Source of the DNA: Clostridia bacterium
GTDB taxonomy: Bacteria; Bacillota_A; Clostridia; Oscillospirales; CAG-272
DNA length: 32,511 bases
Reading direction: 5' to 3'
Assembly (NCBI GenBank): GCA_017632155.1
Contig: JAGBRZ010000236.1
Coordinates: 1 to 32,511 of the forward strand
Shown here piece by piece: positions 24,513-31,415 of this stretch (position 1 is the stretch's first letter; every line of letters starts with the position of its first letter). Position numbers and translations under genes: made by a program. Under the pieces are notes generated by a model. That model saw only the letters and a program-made list of their open reading frames with translations. It made no database searches and was not told the DNA's origin.

Positions 24513-26297
24513 TCACCTCTCTCTAAAACCGATAGATTTCAAGCGATACAGGATAGCAAGAATATCTTCTGGACGAACATATTCAATGACGCCCGATGTT
24601 CCTCTAAATCCTGTTTGGTGAATCATATCAAATCCTAACGATTCAATTTTCCTATACAACCGCAAGACCGATTCCCTTAAATTACCGCCTTTATACTGTT
24701 CAATTACCGTCAAATAGTAAATGAAAGAACATATAAAATCAAGTTGACCACGTGTAACGTGCTGTATAATTTCGGGAATATTTACTGTTTCATTGCCGAA
24801 TTTAAGTGTTGAGTCATCTTTGATTTCGATGTTTCTTGCAAGACAAACTCTTCTGAGATCACCGAATTCAACAGCACGCGATAGTGGTGAAAAAGCGGAC
24901 TCCGAATTTTTATGATCCTTGGAATAATCCTTATATTCAGAAACGGTAAAGTTTTCAACTAAAATGACCCTGTCTGCAATGCGGAAATATTCTCCCGAAG
25001 CTCCGACAACGATGATAGAGGAAATGCCGTGCCTTTCATAAAACATACGGGCATTATCGATAAAAGGCGAGGTAGAAGCATTTTTTATAACCGAACGCAT
25101 CTTTTCGTCTTTGTACATAAAGTTATTCGCACTTCGGTCTTCGTCGAACAGCATTAAATGACATCCTGCCTCCATTGCTTCGGTTACCGCCGCAGCTTGT
25201 GATGTCGAACCGCTGGCATTGTCTGTAGAAAAGCTTTGCGGAAGAATTGACTTAACAGGCAATGCTCGCAGAAAGAAGGAGATGTCGGTGTTTTTGATGC
25301 TTCTTCCATCCTCTGCTTGAATGGTCATAGCACTTTCATTTGTTATGACGTATTCACGACCGTCACCGAGAACGTGATTGTAAACACCTTCCTTCAAAGC
25401 CTCCAAGATCGTGCTTTTTCCGTGATATGCATCACCGGTAATCAAGGTTATACCCTCGGGGATAGCCATTCCGCTGATGTTGTCCCCACTCGGCAACGCA
25501 ATATTTATCTGCATTGATTTTGGAGAAGTAAACGGAACAGCCCCCTTGCTATCCTTATAGTCTGTTTTGCCTTTTCGAGGAAGTACAGATCCGTTGGCGA
25601 CAAAAGATACATACCCATTGTTTTTCAAATAGCGGCGTATGTACTCTTGATTTTGCCATAATTCTACTGCTTGCCAAAGAGCATTTGCATCAAAGTTTGA
25701 AACAAAGTCTTCAACTAATGTGGGCAAATTCTTCGTCAATAGAAGCTTCAATGCCTTTTCGGAAATTATTCCTTTTTTGCGGCTGTTGAAAGAGTCCTTT
25801 TGAGCTTGTGCAGACAGAGCCAAAACGCTTCCGCTTTGTGCTTTGATTCCAAGCTCGGGATCCGCGCATCGTCCCGTGTTATAAGCCGTATTGTTAAAAG
25901 GCAGTTTTATTGTTAACGAAATAGTTATTGTTTCGTCGTTTAATTGCACTACGGAATTCGACAACACTCGTGTTCCAAACTTGTAAACAAGAAACAGCCC
26001 CTTTTGAACATTACTTTCCGACTGTTGCATTGCATCGTTAGCCATATGGGCGGCAAGCGAAAACTCACGCATAATAAAGGACATTATTGCGGTTTTATCG
26101 TTGTGAGCAAATCTGTGATTTTCAAAGATCCGCCCACAAGGTATCTCTATCGATACCGTTGCAAATTTGAATTGTCCGCCATAGACATTCCGAATATGAT
26201 AGACAATTCCGTTTCGCTCATATCTTCCGTACAGCTTTGTATATGAAGATACGGCTTTTCCATCAAGAGATTTAATAATTTCGTTTAATTTTTGCAT
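24513..26297 (-). CDS. PF09818/COG3044 'ABC-class' ATPase, paralogue A
   Basis: The protein has 594 residues. The start at 26297 has GGAGG seven bases upstream. The N-terminal half is an unassigned alpha/beta domain. The ATPase core begins after the conserved SFVANGSVLPR. Walker A is TGDAYHGKST (about residues 286-295), with EGVYNHVLGDGREYVIT after it and Walker B LMLFDEDRSANNFM near 382. These match the family 'predicted ATPase of the ABC class', whose only studied relative I recall is the RNA-binding trypanosome protein MRB1590. Its bacterial function is unknown. It is preceded by a leader ORF and terminator, and followed by the exporter pair with overlapping starts, so ATPase and exporter are made together. 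Confidence 0.85.
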   Translation of the reverse strand: MQKLNEIIKSLDGKAVSSYTKLYGRYERNGIVYHIRNVYGGQFKFATVSIEIPCGRIFENHRFAHNDKTAIMSFIMREFSLAAHMANDAMQQSESNVQKGLFLVYKFGTRVLSNSVVQLNDETITISLTIKLPFNNTAYNTGRCADPELGIKAQSGSVLALSAQAQKDSFNSRKKGIISEKALKLLLTKNLPTLVEDFVSNFDANALWQAVELWQNQEYIRRYLKNNGYVSFVANGSVLPRKGKTDYKDSKGAVPFTSPKSMQINIALPSGDNISGMAIPEGITLITGDAYHGKSTILEALKEGVYNHVLGDGREYVITNESAMTIQAEDGRSIKNTDISFFLRALPVKSILPQSFSTDNASGSTSQAAAVTEAMEAGCHLMLFDEDRSANNFMYKDEKMRSVIKNASTSPFIDNARMFYERHGISSIIVVGASGEYFRIADRVILVENFTVSEYKDYSKDHKNSESAFSPLSRAVEFGDLRRVCLARNIEIKDDSTLKFGNETVNIPEIIQHVTRGQLDFICSFIYYLTVIEQYKGGNLRESVLRLYRKIESLGFDMIHQTGFRGTSGVIEYVRPEDILAILYRLKSIGFRER

Positions 26298-26380
26298 AAA
26301 AATACCTCCGAGAAATGATTTGAGATGTGTTGCCTTATGGGCATAGATATAGAACACATTGTCAAACCATTTTTCGAAGG

Positions 26381-26414
26381 AAAAACAAAAACGGTATATC
26401 GTCAGATATACCGT
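26381..26414 (-). terminator. Terminator between leader ORF A and its ATPase gene
   Basis: On the minus strand ACGGTATATC (26414-26405) pairs with GATATACCGT (26400-26391), followed by TTTTTGTTTTT. No further strong promoter is seen before the ATPase, so its expression should depend on read-through. Confidence 0.88.
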
Positions 26415-26454
26415 AAAATATTAGCCGATTATATTCAAGCACGCTTAAAAAGCG

Positions 26455-26511
26455 TCATGCTGCACTCGGCGACACATGGCATCCGACAATGTATTCAATT
26501 GCAGTTTTCAT
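26455..26511 (-). CDS. Leader peptide A, 18 residues
   Basis: The ORF encodes MKTAIEYIVGCHVSPSAA. AAAGGAGG lies eight bases before the ATG, the best ribosome binding site in the neighbourhood, and a strong promoter lies 45 bp upstream. It ends 41 bp before the terminator. The size and place suit a regulatory leader peptide. A tiny signalling or modified peptide is an alternative; it has one Cys and no obvious export signal. It shares only the MK start and size class with leader peptide B. Confidence 0.72.
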   Translation of the reverse strand: MKTAIEYIVGCHVSPSAA

Positions 26512-26555
26512 AATGGTCGCCTCCTTTGGCATGAATTTGTATTAACTACGATATT

Positions 26556-26584
26556 AGTATATCACATTTTCTATTAAATGTCAA
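26556..26584 (-). promoter_or_regulatory. Promoter of unit A
   Basis: On the minus strand TTGACA (26584-26579), a 17-bp spacer and TATACT (26561-26556), with TGTGA before the -10. Two small dyads overlap it: ACATTT/AAATGT between the boxes and GATAT/ATATC at the -10. Confidence 0.85.
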
Positions 26585-26603
26585 TCAGCAATGAAAAGTT
26601 TTT

Positions 26604-26618
26604 TATCAACCGTTGGTT
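26604..26618. promoter_or_regulatory. Operator-like palindrome of unit A
   Basis: CAAC-C-GTTG (26607-26615, with flanking AACC) lies exactly 22 bp upstream of the -35 box, centred near -62. The same palindrome, spacing and following A-rich stretch occur in unit B. It overlaps the stop codon of the XRE gene. Confidence 0.65.
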
Positions 26619-26845
26619 AAATCTTGGCAAGGCATATCGAAAAAATCATCAGTTTTGCATCCCAGTATCCTCGCAAGATGCGGCAGAAAGATAATATCGG
26701 GATAGCAGATGTTCTGCTCCCACTTGCATACCGCTTGCGCAGAGACACCGATCAGCTTGCCGAATTCTTTTAGCGAAAGATTGTTTTCGCTGCGGTACGC
26801 CTTGATTTTGTCCGCAATCGTAATGTGATAGGTGGGCATAGTCAT
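26606..26845 (-). CDS. Small XRE-family DNA-binding regulator
   Basis: The protein has 79 residues, almost entirely one Cro/C1 HTH domain (ITIADKIKAYRSENNLSLKE, GVSAQAVCKWEQNICYPD, LARILGCKTDDFFD). Its start overlaps the stop of the upstream PF09818 ATPase gene (ATGA), so its production is tied to that ATPase. The palindromes 22 bp upstream of both unit promoters are natural candidate targets, and one lies inside its own 3' end. It has no sensing domain, so a partner protein or simple autoregulation is likely. Confidence 0.85.
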   Translation of the reverse strand: MTMPTYHITIADKIKAYRSENNLSLKEFGKLIGVSAQAVCKWEQNICYPDIIFLPHLARILGCKTDDFFDMPCQDLTNG

Positions 26846-28560
26846 GTCTCATCACCCCTGTCAGTTTTAAAAACCAATCCTCTCATACGATTGACACAAC
26901 AAAAAGCATCAATTGGACGAATTTCTTCATAAAAACGTTGTGCTGTTTCGGGGATAAGAGAAGAGGTATCATTATCTGTCAACATTTTTGCAGTATATTC
27001 CTCAACTTTTTCAAGCAGTTCTGCATTGTCAGCGTCCTTATCGGTTAATAAACGTTCCATAACGCAGGCGAGCGTATTGAGCTGATTTCCGGAAATCAAA
27101 GCTGTCAAAAGCGTAATATCTGCACTATATTCATCAAGAATAATCTTCTTCTCGTTTTCGGTTTCAACGCTTCGAAAATACAGAAATGGTTTTGACGTTT
27201 CCTTTGGCACGATGCGGCGCGACTCTACCCAGTTGGCAGAAATTTCATTGTTCGTTATCTGGGGAAGGTCAAGCTTTTGTATGTCTTCCGTAATGATATG
27301 CGGCAAATAACCTTCCATTAAGATTACTGTATCCGCATAGGCAAGGTATTCGCTTGAGCCACCAATAACAAGGATAGTAGAAACATCTTTTTCGCCGTAT
27401 AGCTCACGCACTCTGTCGGTGAATGGAATGATGGGCTCGTTCTTGACAACAAGACGCATATTCTTGTCGCGAATCATAAAGTTTGTTGCGCTTTTATCCT
27501 CATCTATAAGCAATAATCTACACTTTCCGCAAACTGCCTCAATGATATTCGCCGCTTGCGAAACACTTCCGCTGGCGTGCAAAGTAGAAAACCTTTGAAG
27601 CTCTGAGCGACCGGGTAAATATCTAAAAAACGGTGAAAGATCAAGTTCTGAAACGGGTCTTCCGTCCTCGGCATACATTTTGAGAGCACTGCTATCTGTC
27701 AAAACAAACTCACGCCCATCTCCGGGGATATGATTGTAAATACCCATTTCAATGGCATCGAGCAATGTTGATTTGCCCGAATAACCACCGCCCGTAATCA
27801 CTGTAATACCTTTCTTGATACCCATACCAACCAGCTGTATTCCGTCAGAAATCGGAATGATGACCTCCATTTCTTTTGGAGCTATGAACGCTATTGCGTT
27901 TTTCATCGGTGCAGAGGTTCCGTTTTCACGAGGTAAAATGCTTCCATTTGCGATAAACGAACACAAATCATGATCACTCATATATTTGCGTATTTCACGC
28001 TGATAAGCATAGGTCTTAATATAAAGGTTCAGTTCATCACGGTCAAAGTCATTCAGCGCGGTTTCAATATGCTCTAAAATATCTCTTATTGCACGGATAG
28101 CCGCTTTTGCGTTTACTGATAGTGCGTTTACAAGCGGAATATTGAAATTCACTCGCAGCACATATACATTTTCTTTTGCATTGTATTGGATTCCGCTACG
28201 GCGAACCATATATTCGCCGGCATATTGAGCTTCGAATTGTGCCTTTTCACGAACATTTTTGTCGGTGTTCAAATAAGAATTGCTTAATTCGTTTATCATC
28301 GGAGATATTAATCGAAGAATATATGTCTCACATGGCAGTGTATCCGACAACACAATATCACCGATTATCTCTGATGGAATTTGAACATAAAGAAGCAATT
28401 TCTCACTTGAACGGTAACTTGTTCCTCCAAACCAAAACTTTAATTTGGAATATGAGAAAATGAGTGGAGGCTCATCTTCAGAGCGAGTATTGTAAAGCCA
28501 ATGCAAATCGCTCTTGTTATGTCCTTGCATAGGTAAAATAATTCTTTTAAATCTTTGCAT
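26842..28560 (-). CDS. PF09818/COG3044 'ABC-class' ATPase, paralogue B
   Basis: The protein has 572 residues and is clearly homologous to paralogue A through the core: SFIANGSILPR, Walker A TGGGYSGKST (about residue 260), MGIYNHIPGDGREFVLT, SGSVSQAANI, and Walker B LLLIDEDKSATNFMIRD near 352. The first ~190 residues and the last ~130 diverge from paralogue A, so the two are old duplicates rather than a recent copy. Ribosome binding site AAGGA lies ten bases before the ATG in a segment that can be hidden by pairing with upstream leader RNA. It is followed by the overlapping XRE gene. Function of the family in bacteria is unknown. Confidence 0.85.
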   Translation of the reverse strand: MQRFKRIILPMQGHNKSDLHWLYNTRSEDEPPLIFSYSKLKFWFGGTSYRSSEKLLLYVQIPSEIIGDIVLSDTLPCETYILRLISPMINELSNSYLNTDKNVREKAQFEAQYAGEYMVRRSGIQYNAKENVYVLRVNFNIPLVNALSVNAKAAIRAIRDILEHIETALNDFDRDELNLYIKTYAYQREIRKYMSDHDLCSFIANGSILPRENGTSAPMKNAIAFIAPKEMEVIIPISDGIQLVGMGIKKGITVITGGGYSGKSTLLDAIEMGIYNHIPGDGREFVLTDSSALKMYAEDGRPVSELDLSPFFRYLPGRSELQRFSTLHASGSVSQAANIIEAVCGKCRLLLIDEDKSATNFMIRDKNMRLVVKNEPIIPFTDRVRELYGEKDVSTILVIGGSSEYLAYADTVILMEGYLPHIITEDIQKLDLPQITNNEISANWVESRRIVPKETSKPFLYFRSVETENEKKIILDEYSADITLLTALISGNQLNTLACVMERLLTDKDADNAELLEKVEEYTAKMLTDNDTSSLIPETAQRFYEEIRPIDAFCCVNRMRGLVFKTDRGDET

Positions 28561-28628
28561 AAAAATATCGTCCTTCTTTCTTTTCTTGGATTGTAACCAA
28601 AGTTACAGAACGAGGGACGATTCTATAT

Positions 28629-28659
28629 AAAACAAAAAGCGCACCCATATCGGATGCGC
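28629..28659 (-). terminator. Terminator between leader ORF B and its ATPase gene
   Basis: On the minus strand GCGCATCC (28659-28652) pairs with GGGTGCGC (28646-28639), one G-U, followed by TTTTTGTTTT. Confidence 0.88.
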
Positions 28660-28684
28660 AACAAAGCAACAGTTAAAAACCGAA

Positions 28685-28762
28685 TTACAAAACGCAAAAT
28701 TCGGCAATCAACATAGCATCAGATATGTCCTTATACAGAATCGTCATATACGATTTTTTCAT
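28685..28762 (-). CDS. Leader peptide B, 25 residues
   Basis: The ORF begins MKKSYMTILYKDISD and ends AMLIAEFCVL. GAGGTGAT lies just upstream of the ATG, and a strong promoter lies 45 bp before it. The stop is 25 bp before the terminator. Codons 6-11 double as segment A of the RNA pairing. It has one Cys near the C-terminus. A leader peptide for ribosome-mediated control fits best; a signalling or modified peptide cannot be excluded. Confidence 0.72.
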   Translation of the reverse strand: MKKSYMTILYKDISDAMLIAEFCVL

Positions 28763-28806
28763 GTTGATCACCTCTCTTTTTGAAATTGTAATTTGATTAC
28801 TGTAAT

Positions 28807-28835
28807 AGTATACCATATTTTCTTCAGATTGTCAA
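28807..28835 (-). promoter_or_regulatory. Promoter of unit B
   Basis: On the minus strand TTGACA (28835-28830), a 17-bp spacer and TATACT (28812-28807). A palindrome ATTACAGTAAT follows the -10. Confidence 0.85.
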
Positions 28836-28854
28836 TTAGGCTTGGGAAAGTTTT

Positions 28855-28869
28855 CGTCAACTGTTGGTT
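28855..28869. promoter_or_regulatory. Operator-like palindrome of unit B
   Basis: CAAC-T-GTTG (28858-28866, flanked by AACC) lies exactly 22 bp upstream of the -35 box, as in unit A. The stretch between palindrome and -35 is also similar in both units (AAAACTTT core). Confidence 0.65.
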
Positions 28870-28885
28870 TACGCTAAAAATACAA

Positions 28886-28913
28886 CCGAGAGCGACTTAA
28901 CGGTTACTCTCGG
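28886..28913. repeat. Island hairpin repeat, copy 3
   Basis: CCGAGAG pairs with CTCTCGG. The interior matches copy 1 (GCGAC..AACGGTTA). It lies 14 bp past the stop of the TIR gene, where it probably acts as terminator (GTATTTTTA follows on the minus strand). Confidence 0.65.
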
Positions 28914-28926
28914 CGGCTAACTTACA

Positions 28927-30126
28927 TTACTCTTGAATAGTTGCACCTTCCAACAATGCGAGCTTTTTATAATTGGGATCTATATACCAATCCGAATTCA
29001 TTGGCTGCAACTCAAAAACTCCTGCATCTATATTTTCTTTGGTAATTGTAAAAATCGGTTTCCCCAATTCGTAAAAGAAATTCAATTCATATTTACACCA
29101 TATTGAATTTTTTGAGTTTTCGGATTCCACGAAAACAAGCGCATTTGATTGCTCCATCCGTCGCTCAATAACTTTAAGTGTTGCTTCGCACACCAAATGA
29201 CGCTTGAGATAATCGACATCGTTGATCCAATCACAAAAAACATTCTTTTTCAACTGGTTTTCCGCAACGATCAAAGCTTGTACGGCAACACGGTCTTTGC
29301 TACTATGAGAAATAAAATAATCATATTCTTTTAGCAATTGTTCTTTAGCATTATCGATACGATATTCAAGCTCTTGTGGTGTTTCGGGAATATCATACGT
29401 TTCATACGGATATACATTTTTGAGATATTGTCTCCGCTTTTTGTTTTTTGTATGGACTGGCATATATTTTAGTTTTCTTGCTCTGGGATTGTAATTAAAT
29501 GCTTGTAAATGGTAAAATGCAAGCCACCTCAATTGATTATTTAGTTCTGTATCGTTTAACTTGAAAAAGAAATTAATAACCACGGGGCTATAATATTTTT
29601 TCAACTCCAACATTATGTACATTCTATCTTTTTGAGAGGTGTTTTTTCTTTCATAAATCCCAATAAGCTTATCAATAAAATCAGGCGTAACTTGTTGTGT
29701 TTTGGCTTTAGCGGTAGCAATTTTCTTATCGACCCTATCGATTTTTGGCTTTCTCTTAGTGTACAGAGCAAGTCGCTCCAATTCTTGTGTATCCGCCGAA
29801 AAAGTTGAGCGCCAAAGCGCTCTATATTCGTCTGTTAATAATTTTTGATATAAAGACACCCTATCAAGTAATTTTAGAGCCGAAGGCATATTATGGCGCG
29901 TTCTACCAGTATGTTTTTTTATATGTTCATCCTTCTTTTTATAATACAAATGTTTATATTCAACAGATTGCCACTCATGTGGGTAAAATTCCTTCAGCAA
30001 GGCTATTATTTCTGCTTGCCCATATTCGTATGGCAATATAGGTTGAATAGTTTTTATTTGTTGAGACCACATTGAAATTATATCTTTGATTTCATGGTCG
30101 GATATATGTTTTGTTACGCCTGGCAT
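28927..30126 (-). CDS. Protein with C-terminal TIR domain
   Basis: The protein has 399 residues from ATG 30126, chosen because AAAGGA lies six bases upstream; ATG 30141 would add five residues. Residues 1-255 form a basic, mostly helical region I do not recognise. A TIR domain follows from about 265 (EYDYFISHSSKD) to about 385. It includes SIWCKYELNFFYELGKPIF, where the Glu of WC..EL corresponds to the catalytic glutamate of NAD-cleaving TIR domains. It is therefore a candidate NADase effector, with the N-terminal part possibly a sensor. It lies downstream of the two-gene TIR-like/membrane unit but beyond a terminator. A clear own promoter was not found. Confidence 0.8.
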   Translation of the reverse strand: MPGVTKHISDHEIKDIISMWSQQIKTIQPILPYEYGQAEIIALLKEFYPHEWQSVEYKHLYYKKKDEHIKKHTGRTRHNMPSALKLLDRVSLYQKLLTDEYRALWRSTFSADTQELERLALYTKRKPKIDRVDKKIATAKAKTQQVTPDFIDKLIGIYERKNTSQKDRMYIMLELKKYYSPVVINFFFKLNDTELNNQLRWLAFYHLQAFNYNPRARKLKYMPVHTKNKKRRQYLKNVYPYETYDIPETPQELEYRIDNAKEQLLKEYDYFISHSSKDRVAVQALIVAENQLKKNVFCDWINDVDYLKRHLVCEATLKVIERRMEQSNALVFVESENSKNSIWCKYELNFFYELGKPIFTITKENIDAGVFELQPMNSDWYIDPNYKKLALLEGATIQE

Positions 30127-30169
30127 ATTAATTCCTTTCATTTTAACTCGTAGTATTTTAAGGATAAAA

Positions 30170-30212
30170 ACACCGCCGAACGCACAGACAGTTAAGCTGT
30201 TTTCGGCGGTGT
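30170..30212 (-). terminator. Terminator after the small membrane gene
   Basis: ACACCGCCGAA (30170-30180) pairs with TTCGGCGGTGT (30202-30212), and TTTTTATCC follows on the minus strand. The outer stem is like the island hairpin repeats but the interior differs. Confidence 0.85.
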
Positions 30213-30216
30213 ATGT

Positions 30217-30648
30217 TTACAGCAGAAATCCGGCAGCAACAAGCAATACAATGACAGGCACATACAACAGGGCCTCAGTTTTTGACCACATAATATGAAC
30301 AAGACAGTATTTGCATCCGTCATATCTATTGAGGGGCATTTCAAACGGTTTTATTTGAGCGCATTTTTCGGGATTGATGAGGTCGTTGTATATTCCTCTG
30401 AATTTTCTTTCCTGTTGCAAATAGAATGAATCCAAGAACCAGAAAATTAGGACAGGCACAATTGCAATATAAATAAACATGTTTATACCGTTACCGGTTT
30501 CGGGGCTAATCGACCCTGCATAAAGTGCCAACAATGCCGAAACAATAGTAAGCATCCATCCTTTCATTTGAAACGAGCATTGATTCATTCTGGCTATATT
30601 AGACTGAATAAACTCCAAATGCTTTACTTGGTTATCATTGAATTCCAT
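30217..30648 (-). CDS. Small membrane protein paired with the TIR-like gene
   Basis: The protein has 143 residues. Hydrophobic helices lie near 31-48 and 55-77 and at the very C-terminus (125-143), with a soluble loop of about 45 residues between. The segment RMNQCSFQMKGWMLTIVSALLAL, then FWFLDSFYLQQERKFRGIY, is one I recall from small membrane proteins that commonly accompany DUF1863 TIR-like genes. It starts 12 bp after the TIR-like stop, with AAGGAGG overlapping that stop region, so production is coupled. In such pairs the membrane protein is the likely killing or pore-forming effector; that role is inference. Confidence 0.75.
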   Translation of the reverse strand: MEFNDNQVKHLEFIQSNIARMNQCSFQMKGWMLTIVSALLALYAGSISPETGNGINMFIYIAIVPVLIFWFLDSFYLQQERKFRGIYNDLINPEKCAQIKPFEMPLNRYDGCKYCLVHIMWSKTEALLYVPVIVLLVAAGFLL

Positions 30649-30660
30649 AGTTATTCCTCC

Positions 30661-31350
30661 TTACACCTCTTTGGTGATATCATATTGATCAATCTTGCTT
30701 TGAATATCGTAAGCTTTTTGGATGTAGCTTTCGGGATCCTTTACAAAATTCTCCCACTTGACAGAAGTGATGTAACTACTGTCGCCGTGATAGATTTTTG
30801 AGTTGTTACTACACACATTAGAATCCGGCTCCTTGATATTAAACATATTACTACGCAATATCTTGAACAGAATATCGGTCTTTAAGGTTGTACATTTTGA
30901 TGCACAGCAAGCATTATCATAGGTATAGTAACTATAGCTTCCTTGCCTGTCGGGAAGAACTATTGCAAGCGTAGCATTGCTGAAGCTTGAAACCATTCTT
31001 CCGCTTCTGTTTTTCCGAGAGACTTCTTTCAGTGAATATGAAATTTCCCAGGGTATCCACTGATCCCGATCCGCTTTCCATGTTTCTCTCATTCCAGGGG
31101 ATATCATCACGATGGTAAGAGTACTATCATAGATTCTATCCTTCAATTTTTCCCAGATTGTATCATCAGAAAGCTTGGACAAATCTTCGCCGTCGTCCTC
31201 GCCTTTATAGATGTGATCCGAAGTTTCAGAAATATAGTCAGCAAGCTTATCTACGTAGGTACGGACAGTGTCCGCAGGGTAGTAATTACCACTTATATTC
31301 TTAACATCGGAGTCAGCGTACTTATAAGAAACGAATATTTTGTGTCCCAT
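30661..31350 (-). CDS. TIR-like protein of the DUF1863 (ThsB-like) family
   Basis: The protein has 229 residues from ATG 31350, with GGAGG five bases upstream. The start GHKIFVSYKYADSD, the acidic 'KGEDDGEDLSKLSDDTIWEKLKDRIYDSTLTIVMISP' region and the WIPWEISYSLKE segment are characteristic of MTH538-type TIR domains (PF08937), found in ThsB of the Thoeris anti-phage system. The Glu in PWEI is placed like the catalytic Glu. A cysteine-containing C-terminal extension follows. By analogy it would sense infection and make an NAD-derived signal for the neighbouring membrane protein. No ThsA (SIR2) is present, so this is not classical Thoeris. Confidence 0.82.
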   Translation of the reverse strand: MGHKIFVSYKYADSDVKNISGNYYPADTVRTYVDKLADYISETSDHIYKGEDDGEDLSKLSDDTIWEKLKDRIYDSTLTIVMISPGMRETWKADRDQWIPWEISYSLKEVSRKNRSGRMVSSFSNATLAIVLPDRQGSYSYYTYDNACCASKCTTLKTDILFKILRSNMFNIKEPDSNVCSNNSKIYHGDSSYITSVKWENFVKDPESYIQKAYDIQSKIDQYDITKEV

Positions 31351-31384
31351 GCACACCTCCGCCTTGATAAATATCTTTGCTTAT

Positions 31385-31393
31385 ATTATATCA
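31385..31393 (-). promoter_or_regulatory. Extended -10 promoter of the TIR-like/membrane unit
   Basis: On the minus strand TGATATAAT (31393-31385) is an extended -10. The -35 region is weak (TGTACT at 17 bp). Confidence 0.55.
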
Positions 31394-31415
31394 TAAAACA
31401 GAGTAAAAGTACAGC

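Larger units (their letters stand above)
26298..26550 (-). promoter_or_regulatory. Attenuator-like leader A (tiny ORF, terminator, long-range pairing)
   Basis: The transcript carries an 18-codon ORF, a terminator (26381-26414) and about 80 nt before the ATPase. Segment A (26496-26481, in codons 6-11) reads GAATACATTGTCGGAT. It can pair over 16 positions, with several G-U pairs, with segment B (26367-26352), GTTTGACAATGTGTTC, which lies beyond the terminator. B can alternatively pair with a third segment (AACACAT, 26331-26325) just upstream of the ribosome binding site. The layout matches leader B closely. Confidence 0.6.
28561..28802 (-). promoter_or_regulatory. Attenuator-like leader B (tiny ORF, terminator, long-range pairing)
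   Basis: Segment A (28745-28731, in codons 6-11 of the tiny ORF) reads GACGATTCTGTATAA. It pairs over 15 consecutive bases, one G-U, with segment B (28631-28617), TTATATAGAATCGTC, beyond the terminator. Segment B can alternatively pair through ATCGTCC (28621-28615) with GGACGAT (28573-28567), which includes part of the ATPase ribosome binding site. A small hairpin (TGTAAC/GTTACA, 28592-28607) lies between. So A:B and B:C pairings exclude each other. Confidence 0.65.

Noticed and set aside
26325..26513. 62-codon plus-strand frame across leader A
   Set aside because: It is antisense to the leader ORF and terminator, with no promoter or ribosome binding site on that strand.
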